Of a stretch of 13,351 nucleotides of DNA, positions 1 to 6,978 are shown piece by piece. A program made the translations under genes and the position numbers. The stretch comes from Desulfuromonadaceae bacterium (GTDB lineage Bacteria; Desulfobacterota; Desulfuromonadia; Desulfuromonadales; Geopsychrobacteraceae), in the NCBI GenBank assembly GCA_030639985.1, contig DAOWKG010000219.1, positions 1 through 13,351 on the forward strand. The letters are read 5' to 3'. The notes under the pieces were generated by a model, which worked only from the letters and a program-made list of their open reading frames with translations, did no database searches and was not told where the DNA came from. How positions within the stretch are numbered: position 1 is the stretch's first letter; each line of letters starts with the position of its first letter.

Positions 1-19
1 ATCATTACTGGAGTTATTT

Positions 20-451
20 ATGTCCGCAATCCCTATTGGCAGCAGCGGGGAGTTTGCCGCACAGGAGATCCCTTTATTTCTGGACGCCGTCCCGGCAGGT
101 TTTCCCAGCCCGGCGTCCGATTACTGCGAACGCAAACTCGATCTGAATGAACTCTGCATCAAAAAGCCGGCAGCAACCTACTTTGTCCGTGCTCAAGGCG
201 ATTCGATGCTTGATGCGGGCATTTTTTCGGGCGATATTTTGGTCGTAGATCGCTCTATTACAGCGCAACATGGTGACATTGTTATTGCTAGCTTTAATGG
301 CGAACTAACGGTTAAGAAGTTGGAGCTGAGACCTGTTACCAGACTTGTCCCGATGAATAAGCACCACGCCCCGATAGCAATCCCTGCTGAAGCGGAACTG
401 GAGATTTTCGGGGTAGTCACCACCGCCATTCATAGTTTACGAAAATCATGA
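20..451 (+). CDS. umuD: UmuD-type SOS mutagenesis protein (S24 self-cleaving peptidase)
   Basis: This is the 143-residue LexA-like autoprotease that, after RecA-stimulated self-cleavage, becomes the UmuD' subunit of DNA polymerase V. The cleavage site is visible as Ala26-Gly27 in VPAGFPSPA, matching the Cys-Gly/Ala-Gly bond of the family. The serine/lysine dyad is Ser62 (in GDSM) and Lys99 (in LTVKKL), at almost the same positions as E. coli Ser60/Lys97. Length is normal for full UmuD, so the protein is intact. The ATG at 20 follows a GGAG (10-13) at good spacing. The stop overlaps the start of umuC by ATGA, so the two are co-translated. Only 19 bases lie upstream, so a LexA operator cannot be judged. 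Identification is firm from the motifs. Confidence 0.95.
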   Translation: MSAIPIGSSGEFAAQEIPLFLDAVPAGFPSPASDYCERKLDLNELCIKKPAATYFVRAQGDSMLDAGIFSGDILVVDRSITAQHGDIVIASFNGELTVKKLELRPVTRLVPMNKHHAPIAIPAEAELEIFGVVTTAIHSLRKS

Positions 452-1713
452 AACCGGCGACCTTTGCGCTGGTAGACTGCAATAATTTTTATTGCAGTTG
501 TGAACGCCTCTTTCGGCCAGAGCTGCGGCATGTTCCGGTTGCCGTTTTGTCCAATAATGATGGTTGTATCGTGGCACGATCACAAGAAGTTAAAGCGCTT
601 GGGATCAAGATGGCAGCCCCACTGTTTCAGGTGATTGACCAGATTAAGCAGCATCAGGTGCAGGTTTTTTCCTCCAATTATACCCTGTATGGCGACATCT
701 CTGCTCGGGTGATGCAAACGCTGGAAGAATTTTCCCCGCAAGTTGAAATTTATTCTATTGATGAAGCTTTTCTTGATTTGACCGGGATCGATAATCTGGA
801 AGAGTATGGTCGTAAGATTAGTACCACTGTTTATCAGCATGTCGGGGTGCCGGTTTGTGTTGGCATTGCCCCAACTAAAACTCTGACCAAACTGGCAAAT
901 TATGCCGCTAAAAAGTTTAAGGCCACTGGTGGAGTAGTTGATTTATCCGATCCGCTGCGGCAAAAAAAGTTGCTCGCTATTACCCCGATTGCCGAAGTCT
1001 GGGGAGTGGGGCGTAAACACAGCAAAACATTGCTAGCACGAGGAATCACTACGGCACTCGATTTGGCACAAATTGATACCAGACAAATAAGACAACGCTA
1101 TTCGGTGGTTATGGAGCGGACGGTGCGGGAGCTTAACGGTGAAGCTTGTATCGAACTCGATAATGTTCCATCACCCCGGCAACAAATCGTCTGCTCTCGT
1201 TCCTTTGGTGAGAAGATTACCGACTACGCTACCTTGCGGGAAACTATCTGTGAGTTTACTGCCAGAGCAGCGATAAAGCTGCGCGCTGATAACCAGTGTG
1301 CCAATATGGTAAATGTTTTTATTCGCACCAGTCCGCACTCTAAAACTGATCCCTACTACAGCAATTCTGCAACCAGTAAGCTCTACCGTCCCAGTGCCGA
1401 CACCCGTGATCTCCTTGCTGTTGCCACCCGGCTATTCGATTCAATCTGGCGGGTCGATTATCGTTATGCCAAGGGAGGAATAATGTTGGGTGATTTCAGT
1501 TCGCCGAATCGGGCTCAGCTCGACCTGTTTAATTCCCCTGGCGACGATTTAAGTCGTAATAAGTTGATGGCAACAATTGATACTATCAATAAGAGCGGGC
1601 GGGGGAAAATCTGGTTTGGCGGTCAACGGCCCATAGAGGATTGGTTTATGAACCAGCAACAGGTGTCGCCAGCATACACTACCCGATGGGATTGTTTGCC
1701 GGTGGTCAGGTAA
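448..1713 (+). CDS. umuC: UmuC, Y-family DNA polymerase V catalytic subunit
   Basis: This is the catalytic subunit of translesion DNA polymerase V and works with UmuD'2. The 421-residue length equals that of E. coli UmuC. Catalytic carboxylates are Asp10 (VDCNNFY), Asp105 and Glu106 (SIDEAF). Tyr15 occupies the steric-gate position of the family. [11 protein letters not shown] (35-45) is the typical finger/palm motif. The beta-clamp binding peptide QLDLF sits at 357-361, the same place as QLNLF in E. coli. The C-terminal domain ends with the family-typical WxxRxxxxSPxYTTRW-like stretch (here GGQRPIEDW followed by [14 protein letters not shown]). The start codon lies inside the umuD stop (ATGA), indicating translational coupling. 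No disabling change is seen. Confidence 0.96.
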   Translation: MKPATFALVDCNNFYCSCERLFRPELRHVPVAVLSNNDGCIVARSQEVKALGIKMAAPLFQVIDQIKQHQVQVFSSNYTLYGDISARVMQTLEEFSPQVEIYSIDEAFLDLTGIDNLEEYGRKISTTVYQHVGVPVCVGIAPTKTLTKLANYAAKKFKATGGVVDLSDPLRQKKLLAITPIAEVWGVGRKHSKTLLARGITTALDLAQIDTRQIRQRYSVVMERTVRELNGEACIELDNVPSPRQQIVCSRSFGEKITDYATLRETICEFTARAAIKLRADNQCANMVNVFIRTSPHSKTDPYYSNSATSKLYRPSADTRDLLAVATRLFDSIWRVDYRYAKGGIMLGDFSSPNRAQLDLFNSPGDDLSRNKLMATIDTINKSGRGKIWFGGQRPIEDWFMNQQQVSPAYTTRWDCLPVVR

Positions 1714-1880
1714 ATTCGCAAACTTGCAAAAACATCTAAAGCCGATTCCATAATTGCGAACCGGTGCTTTATTCCTATATCACTCCTCCTCAATATTCTG
1801 AGAAATCGCAGTAAAATCAATAACTAAAATTGAAAAGTTTTTTTTTGATCGACATTACAGCTGACTTTATTTGGCTGTAT

Positions 1881-1905
1881 TTTTTTTTGCAATTTTGCGA
1901 AAAAA
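1881..1905. promoter_or_regulatory. Candidate upstream activator site (T-GCAA-TT-TTGC-A dyad)
   Basis: Arms TTTTTTTTGCAA (1881-1892) and TTGCGAAAAAA (1895-1905) form a dyad around GCAA-TT-TTGC with one unpaired G. It lies about 85-105 bases upstream of the -24/-12 promoter, a usual enhancer distance for NtrC-type activators. The simple composition makes chance symmetry possible. It could also be part of a umuC terminator. Confidence 0.25.
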
Positions 1906-1927
1906 CTAGTTTCAGGACGATTTCGCG

Positions 1928-1944
1928 GGCGCCACTTGTGCGCC
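1928..1944. promoter_or_regulatory. GC-rich inverted repeat upstream of the sigma-54 promoter
   Basis: GGCGC (1928-1932) and GCGCC (1940-1944) surround CACTTGT. This is a compact GC-rich dyad in otherwise AT-rich DNA, about 45-60 bases before the -24 element. It may be a protein-binding site (activator or IHF-adjacent). It has no following T tract, so it is not a good terminator. Confidence 0.3.
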
Positions 1945-1987
1945 GCTAACTGCTCGAATTTGCAAGTAAAATAGGTTTTTATCCGCT

Positions 1988-2003
1988 TGGCATGTGGTTT
2001 GCT
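1988..2003 (+). promoter_or_regulatory. Sigma-54 (-24/-12) promoter of the OFA transporter operon
   Basis: TGGCATGTGGTTTGCT matches the sigma-54 consensus TGGCAC-G-N4-TTGCW with the exact GG-to-GC spacing of ten bases; only one consensus base (C to T) differs. Transcription would start near 2014, about 35 bases before the ATG at 2050 and its AGGAGG ribosome site. This also rules out the more upstream in-frame ATG at 1987, which lies at the -24 element. The activator is not proven. The NtrC-family regulator encoded at 4883-6244 is the nearest candidate. Confidence 0.85.
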
Positions 2004-2049
2004 CAAGGGAGGACAAAGAACAAAGAGAAATTCTTCAGGAGGAATCAAA

Positions 2050-3732
2050 ATGGCGATTTGCCCTTATTACGACCAAGAATACTGTGATGTCGGTGAAGAT
2101 TATATCTCCCCCTATGACGTCGTTGCCATGTCTCATTACTGCTCTTGTAGTTATCAGGATTGTGACAAGTTTCAAGCCCTGACCGAGCGCCATCCTGAGG
2201 TACTGGGAGGACAGCTGCAATCAGAAGGTTTGCTGGAACTATCAAAAGAATCTGATCCGCTGGTGTCGCAACGACCCGATTCTGAAATTCGACCAATCAA
2301 TATTAACTTTAACAATAAATGGCCTTTGGCCCATCGACTTAATTCAGTAATTGCTCAAAATAAATTGTCTTATGGAACTTCTAACACTACTAGATTGAGA
2401 GAGGAAACTACTACAATGCAACCACAAACAATCAAAAATCGCGGCTTACAAGTTCTACTTGCGGCACTGGGGATTAATCTGGCGCTGGGAATCCTTTACA
2501 CCTGGAGTATCTTCAAAGGAGCTATTGTCGATTCAATCGCTACCGGCGGTCCCGGTGCATTTACTTGGGATGCTGCCAGTGTAAATGATCCTTATGCCGT
2601 TGCTTGTCTGGCTTTTGCGGCGGCAATGATTCTGGCGGGTAAATGTCAGGATAAATTTGGTCCTAAAGTCACTTGTGCTATCGGTGGCTTATTGGTTGGT
2701 GCCGGTTTTATCATGATTTCTCAAACCACTAACTACTGGGGCTGGGTTGTTGGCTTTGGCATGTTGGCAGGAACCGGGATCGGTTTCGGTTATTCCGCTG
2801 CTACCCCACCAGCACTCAAGTGGTTTTCTCCCAAGAAAACCGGTCTGGTCGCCGGAATCGTTGTCTCTGGATTCGGCCTGGCATCGGTTTACATTGCTCC
2901 ACTGGCAAAATACTTGCTGGCCACCGTTGGTCTGCAACAATCTATGATGTACTTCGGTATCGCTTTCGCAATCGTAGTCTCCAGTCTTGGGATGCTGATT
3001 TCCAATCCCCCGGCAGACTTTGTCGCCGATCCAGAAGCCAATCAGGCAGCATCCAAATCAACGGCCAGCGTTCCCGATATGAAACCGTCACAACTGTTCA
3101 AGGACGCCAAGTTCTACACCCTGTGGCTCTGTTTCTTCTTCGGTTCAGGTGCTGGTCTGATGGTTATCGGTAGTGCCAAAGGGCTGGCCAAAGCCTCCAT
3201 GGGTGAAATGGCCTTCCTGGTTATTATCATCATGTCAGTTGGCAATGCCGCTGGTCGTCTGGTTGCCGGTGTCGTTTCTGATAAACTCGGCCGTGCAACC
3301 ACGCTCGCCATCATGCTTGCCTTTCAGGCCGCTATGATGTTTGCCGCTATTCCGATCTTGGGCAACGCTTCCAGCAGTCCCGTTCTGGTTGCCGCACTGG
3401 TCACCGCCATGGTTTTCAACTACGGCACCAACCTCTCGCTCTTCCCCTCTTTCACCAAGGACAATTGGGGCATGAAGAACTTCGGGATGAACTACGGCAT
3501 CCTCTTCTCTGCCTGGGGTGTCGGTGCAGCCACGATGGTACGCCTTTCCGAGATGCTGAAAGTTAAAACCGGCAGCATGGACGCTTCCTTCATGGTCGCC
3601 GGAGTCCTCCTTCTGGTTGGTACCATGATGGCACTGTCACTACGGACCCAAAAAGCAACTGCACCAGCAACTGCTACCGAACCGATCTTTGCAGAAGAAG
3701 AGGATCTCGTCTTGCAGGAAGTTCAAGACTAA
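2050..3732 (+). CDS. OFA-family MFS transporter with Cys-rich N-terminal extension
   Basis: This predicted 560-residue inner-membrane protein has two parts. Residues about 123-560 are a 12-helix major facilitator of the oxalate/formate antiporter (OFA) family. It opens with GINLALGILYTWSIF, shows the loop 2-3 motif GKCQDKFGPK, and has the matching loop 8-9 motif GRLVAGVVSDKLGR. Residues 1-122 are hydrophilic and Cys-rich: Cys4, Cys12, Cys31, Cys33 and Cys38 (CPYYDQEYC, then YCSCSYQDC), followed by a long linker. OFA proteins usually start near residue 123. The start at 2050 is chosen for its AGGAGGA (2037-2043) and the sigma-54 promoter just upstream. A second in-frame ATG at 2416 follows GAGAGAGGA (2397-2405), so a separate shorter transporter may also be made. 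Substrate is unproven; a small carboxylate such as formate, oxalate, lactate or acetate fits family and neighbour. Confidence 0.88.
   Translation: MAICPYYDQEYCDVGEDYISPYDVVAMSHYCSCSYQDCDKFQALTERHPEVLGGQLQSEGLLELSKESDPLVSQRPDSEIRPININFNNKWPLAHRLNSVIAQNKLSYGTSNTTRLREETTTMQPQTIKNRGLQVLLAALGINLALGILYTWSIFKGAIVDSIATGGPGAFTWDAASVNDPYAVACLAFAAAMILAGKCQDKFGPKVTCAIGGLLVGAGFIMISQTTNYWGWVVGFGMLAGTGIGFGYSAATPPALKWFSPKKTGLVAGIVVSGFGLASVYIAPLAKYLLATVGLQQSMMYFGIAFAIVVSSLGMLISNPPADFVADPEANQAASKSTASVPDMKPSQLFKDAKFYTLWLCFFFGSGAGLMVIGSAKGLAKASMGEMAFLVIIIMSVGNAAGRLVAGVVSDKLGRATTLAIMLAFQAAMMFAAIPILGNASSSPVLVAALVTAMVFNYGTNLSLFPSFTKDNWGMKNFGMNYGILFSAWGVGAATMVRLSEMLKVKTGSMDASFMVAGVLLLVGTMMALSLRTQKATAPATATEPIFAEEEDLVLQEVQD
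2397..2418 (+). promoter_or_regulatory. Possible internal ribosome site and start for the bare transporter
   Basis: GAGAGAGGA (2397-2405) precedes an in-frame ATG (2416-2418) by about ten bases. From this ATG the product would be a 438-residue transporter of normal OFA length, without the Cys-rich part. Spacing is slightly long but workable, so two products from one frame are plausible. Confidence 0.4.
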
Positions 3733-3755
3733 TCAACGGTTGAATTGTGTTAACC

Positions 3756-3798
3756 CGAAAGGGCCTTGCTTCCGGCAAGGCCCTTTCGATCTATTTTA
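3756..3798 (+). terminator. Strong hairpin terminator or attenuator after the OFA gene
   Basis: CGAAAGGGCCTTGC (3756-3769) pairs perfectly with GCAAGGCCCTTTCG (3775-3788) over 14 base pairs with a TTCCG loop. An AT/T-rich tail (ATCTATTTTAATTTT) follows. It starts 23 bases after the transporter stop and ends just before the ribosome site of the next gene. It should end or attenuate most transcription, leaving lower expression of the downstream pair unless they have their own promoter. Confidence 0.85.
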
Positions 3799-3815
3799 AT
3801 TTTGCGGAGCATGCC

Positions 3816-4355
3816 ATGAGCACTACGACTTATTACACAGAAGAGCATAAACAGTTACCCGGTTTCGGCCTGCTGGCTTTGGGGGTCAGTCTGCTTGCCT
3901 ACGTTTTTTGTAAGGCCAATATTGTTGAACACTCTGCATGTTATATCGGTGGTTTGCTGCTGATCAGTGGTACGGTTCAAATTATGGTCGGTATGCGCAG
4001 TCAAAAACAGGGGCACCTTTATGCTGCCGGTACTTTGCTCCCTTTCGGGATGTTCTGGTTGTCTCTCATCAGTTACGAAGTTTTTCCAAAATTGGGCTAC
4101 GGGGAAACTCCGAGTGCTATGGCGACGTTTTCGTATTTGAGCCTCTGGGCGCTGTTTGTTGCGATCCTTTTTCTGCGTAGTTTCAGGCAGGGTTTGTCAA
4201 TGCAGTCCCTTTATGGCACAATGATGGTCTGTCTGCTGTCGCTATCTCTGGATCAACTGAGGGGTGATCAGGTTTTTCTGATCGCCGGTTGTATTTTTGG
4301 CCTCTGTTCCGCCCTGATCGCAATGTACATGGCATTAATACAGTTTGGAGATTAA
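3816..4355 (+). CDS. AceTr/SatP-like (Gpr1/Fun34/YaaH) acetate transporter, divergent
   Basis: This is a 179-residue, probably six-helix membrane protein resembling the SatP/YaaH acetate-succinate transporters. Family features are GGLLLISGTVQIMVGM (45-60; compare the GxxQxxxG helix), PFGMFWLSL (76-84; compare YGSFWLTL), PKLGYGETP (91-99), LSLWALFVAILFLRSFR (109-124) and the C-terminal helix ending in YMAL. The signature NPAPLG of the first helix is degenerate here (LPGFG, 14-18), so substrate specificity may differ. The start at 3816 has GCGGAG (3804-3809) just upstream; an earlier in-frame ATG lies near the hairpin terminator and is unlikely. It follows the OFA transporter by 83 bases and precedes an unknown membrane gene by 35, suggesting a carboxylate-transport cluster. 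Assignment rests on motif resemblance, without an alignment. Confidence 0.72.
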   Translation: MSTTTYYTEEHKQLPGFGLLALGVSLLAYVFCKANIVEHSACYIGGLLLISGTVQIMVGMRSQKQGHLYAAGTLLPFGMFWLSLISYEVFPKLGYGETPSAMATFSYLSLWALFVAILFLRSFRQGLSMQSLYGTMMVCLLSLSLDQLRGDQVFLIAGCIFGLCSALIAMYMALIQFGD

Positions 4356-4390
4356 GCGCCCATAATTTTTTTTAGTCTGAGGTTGTCAAG

Positions 4391-4780
4391 ATGAAGCTAA
4401 GTCAACAGATGACATATCTGGGGATGGCGGCGTTAATGTATTACGCTGTCTTGTTGGCAATGGGAGTTCTCAGTGTCGCAGTGATGCCGCAGTTCCTTGT
4501 GACCGCAGTTATCTTCCTGTCGTCGGGACGGTTGATTCGTAACGGGGCTCGCAAGCGTACAGAAGAAGATGACGAAGCAAAAAAGAAACCGCACGTAGAA
4601 CCTAATTGGGTGTTGCGAACCCAGATTCTTAACTGGGGGATGGTATTCCTGGTGCTCAGTGTTTTGGGACTATGGGTGATGAAACCGGTCGGGGTTCCGT
4701 TTTTCGAATTCCTCAACCTTTGGGGGCCTCTGGCGCATGAAGTCAATTGGGGTTTCGTTACTGAAGTTCCTCCACCTTAA
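4391..4780 (+). CDS. Unrecognised small membrane protein (129 aa)
   Basis: I do not recognise this protein. It has two hydrophobic segments near the N terminus (about 8-28 and 30-46), then a strongly charged cytosolic-type loop (49-67, with KRTEEDDEAKKK), then a third hydrophobic segment (79-98). It ends with a Trp/Pro-rich tail (LNLWGPLAHEVNWGF). The positive-rich flank after segment 2 suggests that the loop faces the cytoplasm. A GAGG (4379-4382) eight bases before the ATG supports the start. The position, 35 bases after the AceTr-like gene on the same strand, suggests co-transcription and a role accessory to carboxylate transport, but this is inference from context only. Confidence 0.7.
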   Translation: MKLSQQMTYLGMAALMYYAVLLAMGVLSVAVMPQFLVTAVIFLSSGRLIRNGARKRTEEDDEAKKKPHVEPNWVLRTQILNWGMVFLVLSVLGLWVMKPVGVPFFEFLNLWGPLAHEVNWGFVTEVPPP

Positions 4781-4882
4781 ATAAGCTTTAGAGTGAAATA
4801 GCTTTATTTGTCCGCAGATTTTCTGCCGATTACTAAAAGCGACTTATCTGCGAAATCTGCGGGCATGAAAAAAAGTGGCGTG
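4781..4882. terminator. Inverted repeat between convergent genes, candidate bidirectional terminator
   Basis: CCGCAGATTT (4812-4821) and AAATCTGCGG (4853-4862) are a perfect 10-base inverted repeat with a 31-base loop. The right arm contains ATCTGCG twice (4846-4852 and 4855-4861), giving two alternative pairings with the left arm. A second imperfect hairpin (AAATAAGCT near 4780 with AGCTTTATTT at 4800-4809) sits just before it, directly after the + strand stop. The position between two converging genes fits termination in both directions. The ATCTGCG words also resemble a dispersed intergenic repeat. Confidence 0.5.
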
Positions 4883-6244
4883 CTACAAAATATCCTGTTT
4901 GCGCAACCCGTATTTCTTCAATTTGCGGTAGATTGTTGCCATATTCATACTCGCCTTTTTTGCCGCTTCCTCAATATTGCCATTCACCGAACCGAGCAAT
5001 TGCCGCAGATAATCGACCTCAAAATGGGCAAGGGCCTTGTTGTAATCATCATTGTCCGCTGAGGTTTCATCCGTTTCGATGAACTGAACCAGTGTCGCCA
5101 GACTAATCTGTGGTTCTGTTTCGATGGTCATGCACGCTTCAATAACATTCTTAAGCTGGCGAATATTTCCCGGCCAGGCATAACCTTTGATTGCTTGTTG
5201 TGCTTCAGCGGTAAAGCCGGCGATTGAGGTTTTAAATTTCTTATTTTGTTGGCCGATAAAATGGGCTGCCAACAGTGGAATATCGGCATTACGTTGTCGT
5301 AGCGGTGGCAGGTGGAGATTGATTACATTGAGCCGATAAAAGAGATCCTCGCGGAAGGTTCCTTCTTTAACCTCTTTTTCCAGCTCGGAGTTGGTTGCCG
5401 AAATAAGTCTGACATCAACTTTGGTAGGGGCAGTGTCGCCAACTCGATGAAATTCCTGCTCTTGTAGGAAGCGTAACAGGGTTTTTTGCACCGTTATCGG
5501 CAGGTTGCCAATTTCATCCAGAAACAGGGTACCGCCATCGGCTGATTTAAGGAGTCCGTCCTTGTCGGTGTCGGCTCCGGTAAATGCCCCTTTTTTGTGC
5601 CCAAACAGCTCACTTTCCAGCACCGAACTGGGGATGGCTCCGCAGTTGATGGCAACAAATGGTTTCTCTTTACGAGGTGAATTGTAATGGATTGCTTGAG
5701 CGATAAGTTCTTTGCCGGTACCCGATTCACCGGTGATAAGAGCGGCAGTTTCTCGCACAGCAACTTTTTCAACTTTATCGAGGAGCTGCTGCAGGATAGT
5801 TGAAGCCCCGATGATGTTATCAAAGTTAAATTTATCAGCCAGCTCTTCGCGTAATTTTTGATTTTCGGTTGCCAGTTGGTTGTGGTTTAAGGCGTTGCGT
5901 ACTCGATAGATGAGTTCGTCGGGCTCAAACGGTTTGGTCAACATATCGTAAGCGCCGTTACGGAGTGCCTGAATCGACATTTCAACGGTGGCAAATGCAG
6001 TAATCATAATGACCGGGATATCGGGTTCAATCGCTTTTATGCGTCGCAGCACCTCAAGACCATCAATACCCGGCATTTTGATATCACTGATAACCAGATC
6101 CCAGATGCCGGGACGAAACAGCTCCACTGCTTCGAGTGGGTCATTGAAGGTTCTGGTGCCGTGACCTTCATCCATCAATACCGCCGCCATCATCCGGCAC
6201 AGCCCCTCTTCATTATCTATAATCATAATTTTTTTAGCTGGCAT
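4883..6244 (-). CDS. NtrC-family sigma-54-dependent response regulator
   Basis: This 453-residue cytosolic transcription activator has the classic three parts. The receiver (about 4-118) has phosphoacceptor Asp54 in [10 protein letters not shown], Asp10 in the acidic pocket (second acidic position is Asn11), Thr82 and Lys104. The AAA+ domain (about 142-375) has Walker A GESGTGKE (172-179), the sigma-54 contact loop GAFTGA (219-224), Walker [10 protein letters not shown] (237-245), the arginine-containing FREDLFYRL (297-305) and sensor [12 protein letters not shown] (357-366). A Fis-type helix-turn-helix lies at about 420-447 ([21 protein letters not shown]). The ATG at 6244 has AAAGGAA upstream. 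No histidine kinase gene is adjacent, so the partner is unknown. It converges on the transporter cluster whose promoter is sigma-54 type, making that cluster a likely target. Confidence 0.95.
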   Translation of the reverse strand: MPAKKIMIIDNEEGLCRMMAAVLMDEGHGTRTFNDPLEAVELFRPGIWDLVISDIKMPGIDGLEVLRRIKAIEPDIPVIMITAFATVEMSIQALRNGAYDMLTKPFEPDELIYRVRNALNHNQLATENQKLREELADKFNFDNIIGASTILQQLLDKVEKVAVRETAALITGESGTGKELIAQAIHYNSPRKEKPFVAINCGAIPSSVLESELFGHKKGAFTGADTDKDGLLKSADGGTLFLDEIGNLPITVQKTLLRFLQEQEFHRVGDTAPTKVDVRLISATNSELEKEVKEGTFREDLFYRLNVINLHLPPLRQRNADIPLLAAHFIGQQNKKFKTSIAGFTAEAQQAIKGYAWPGNIRQLKNVIEACMTIETEPQISLATLVQFIETDETSADNDDYNKALAHFEVDYLRQLLGSVNGNIEEAAKKASMNMATIYRKLKKYGLRKQDIL

Positions 6245-6322
6245 TATAGTTCCTTTGGGTAGCGCACCGATCGGGTATTGCAGCAGTTGTTAAATTAAAT
6301 ATATGCACCTGTTTTAACGAGA

Positions 6323-6331
6323 TGGTATAAT
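6323..6331 (+). promoter_or_regulatory. Extended -10 promoter for the small lipoprotein gene
   Basis: TGGTATAAT (6323-6331) is a perfect TGn extended -10 with consensus TATAAT. No good -35 hexamer is seen about 17 bases upstream, as is common for extended -10 promoters. Transcription would start near 6338 and run into the lipoprotein gene at 6421. It also excludes an in-frame ATG at 6331 as the start codon. Confidence 0.6.
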
Positions 6332-6420
6332 TGCTGGCAGACATTAACAGATATGGCGTAAATATGGAATTTTTAAGTCTATTTATGGGGAAGCTATTGA
6401 AAAAAAGGGGAAAAGTAAAA

Positions 6421-6573
6421 ATGAAATTTACTAAATTGATAGTGTTGTTGGCAGTGGTTTTTTCCTTTTTAATTGTTGGTTGTCAAAATGATAGCGAGGC
6501 AGAAAAGGCTGGCAAAAAGATCGGTAGCCTTTTGGACAAAGCAAAAGATGCTGTCGATGATGCCAAAAAATAA
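6421..6573 (+). CDS. Small entericidin-like lipoprotein (50 aa)
   Basis: This is a 50-residue precursor with a lipoprotein signal: a basic N terminus (MKFTK), a hydrophobic stretch (6-19) and the lipobox IVGC with Cys21. Gln at +2 argues for outer-membrane sorting. The mature part (about 30 residues) is highly charged and looks like an amphipathic helix rich in Lys, Asp, Glu and Ala (AEKAGKKIGSLLDKAKDAVDDAKK), similar in build to entericidins and other tiny helix-forming lipoproteins. The start at 6421 is chosen for AAGGGGA (6405-6411) and for giving a clean signal peptide. Three earlier in-frame ATGs (6331, 6364, 6388) would bury the signal. It is transcribed away from the divergent response-regulator gene. 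The role is unknown; stress-related envelope function is only a guess. Confidence 0.75.
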   Translation: MKFTKLIVLLAVVFSFLIVGCQNDSEAEKAGKKIGSLLDKAKDAVDDAKK

Positions 6574-6713
6574 TTCTATATAAATTATTTTGGGATCCGG
6601 TTAACTTGCGGCTCCTGTTTGTTATAGAAATACCATATCAGAATAGTCTGTGTGAGCTTGCGACCCGCCGGTGTTAGGAACTTAGTTCTTTGGTCGAACC
6701 TCTTATCGCACGG

Positions 6714-6947
6714 TTAACCGAGCCATTCAACCACCTGCTCTCTGGTAGGAATTGCCCCAGTCAAAACGACCTGCTCATCAACTACCACCGCCGGAGTCGA
6801 AACAATCTTGTACTGCATCATCTCAGCTAAATCACTCACCTTGGCAAGGCTCGCATCAAACCCCTGAGCTTTAATAGTTTGCTCAATTAATTCGAATACT
6901 TGATTGCATTTTTTACATCCAGTCCCTAATACTTTTACCGTTTTCAT
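6714..6947 (-). CDS. Thioredoxin-like CxxC mini-protein (redox-active disulfide protein 2 type)
   Basis: This 77-residue cytosolic protein has a minimal thioredoxin fold. The redox motif is Cys11-Lys-Lys-Cys14 in GTGCKKC. The cis-proline is Pro52 in VSTPAVVVD, and the end TGAIPTREQVVEWL is typical of the family known as redox-active disulfide protein 2. Length equals the family norm. AGGAGT upstream of the ATG at 6947 supports the start. It is the last gene of the arsR-permease operon, 31 bases after the permease stop. Such proteins regularly accompany ArsP-type permeases, so a role in handling thiol-bound or metalloid substrates is likely but unproven. A CGGTTAACCG palindrome (6711-6720) covers its stop codon; no clear terminator follows. 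Confidence 0.9.
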   Translation of the reverse strand: MKTVKVLGTGCKKCNQVFELIEQTIKAQGFDASLAKVSDLAEMMQYKIVSTPAVVVDEQVVLTGAIPTREQVVEWLG

Positions 6948-6978
6948 AATCTTACTCCTTTAGTAATTTTATAGCGTT

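Larger units (their letters stand above)
1714..1987. other. AT-rich intergenic region upstream of the sigma-54 promoter
   Basis: No convincing gene lies between umuC and the OFA transporter. The interval is AT-rich with long T runs (1839-1847, 1881-1888) and contains repeated TTGC/GCAA words. A weak hairpin (AAAGC near 1738, GCTTT near 1767) could end umuC transcription but lacks a good T tract. The 3' half holds two dyads (1881-1905 and 1928-1944) at about 85-105 and 45-60 bases before the -24 element, the distance range where sigma-54 activators often bind. Short ORFs here have no recognisable content. Confidence 0.5.

Noticed and set aside
1987..2049. Upstream in-frame ATG at 1987 as the start of the OFA transporter gene
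   Set aside because: It lies at the -24 element of the sigma-54 promoter and upstream of the expected transcript start; the AGGAGGA at 2037-2043 points to 2050.
3747..3815. Upstream in-frame start for the AceTr-like gene
   Set aside because: The added residues would be encoded by the hairpin terminator and have no ribosome site; the ATG at 3816 has one and fits the family length.
6331..6420. Longer N terminus for the small lipoprotein
   Set aside because: The first ATG overlaps the -10 element and the extension would bury the signal peptide; 6421 has the best ribosome site and a clean lipobox.
6671..6690. GAAC-TTA-GTTC palindrome as a terminator for the lipoprotein gene
   Set aside because: The stem is only four base pairs and lacks a T tract on the correct side.
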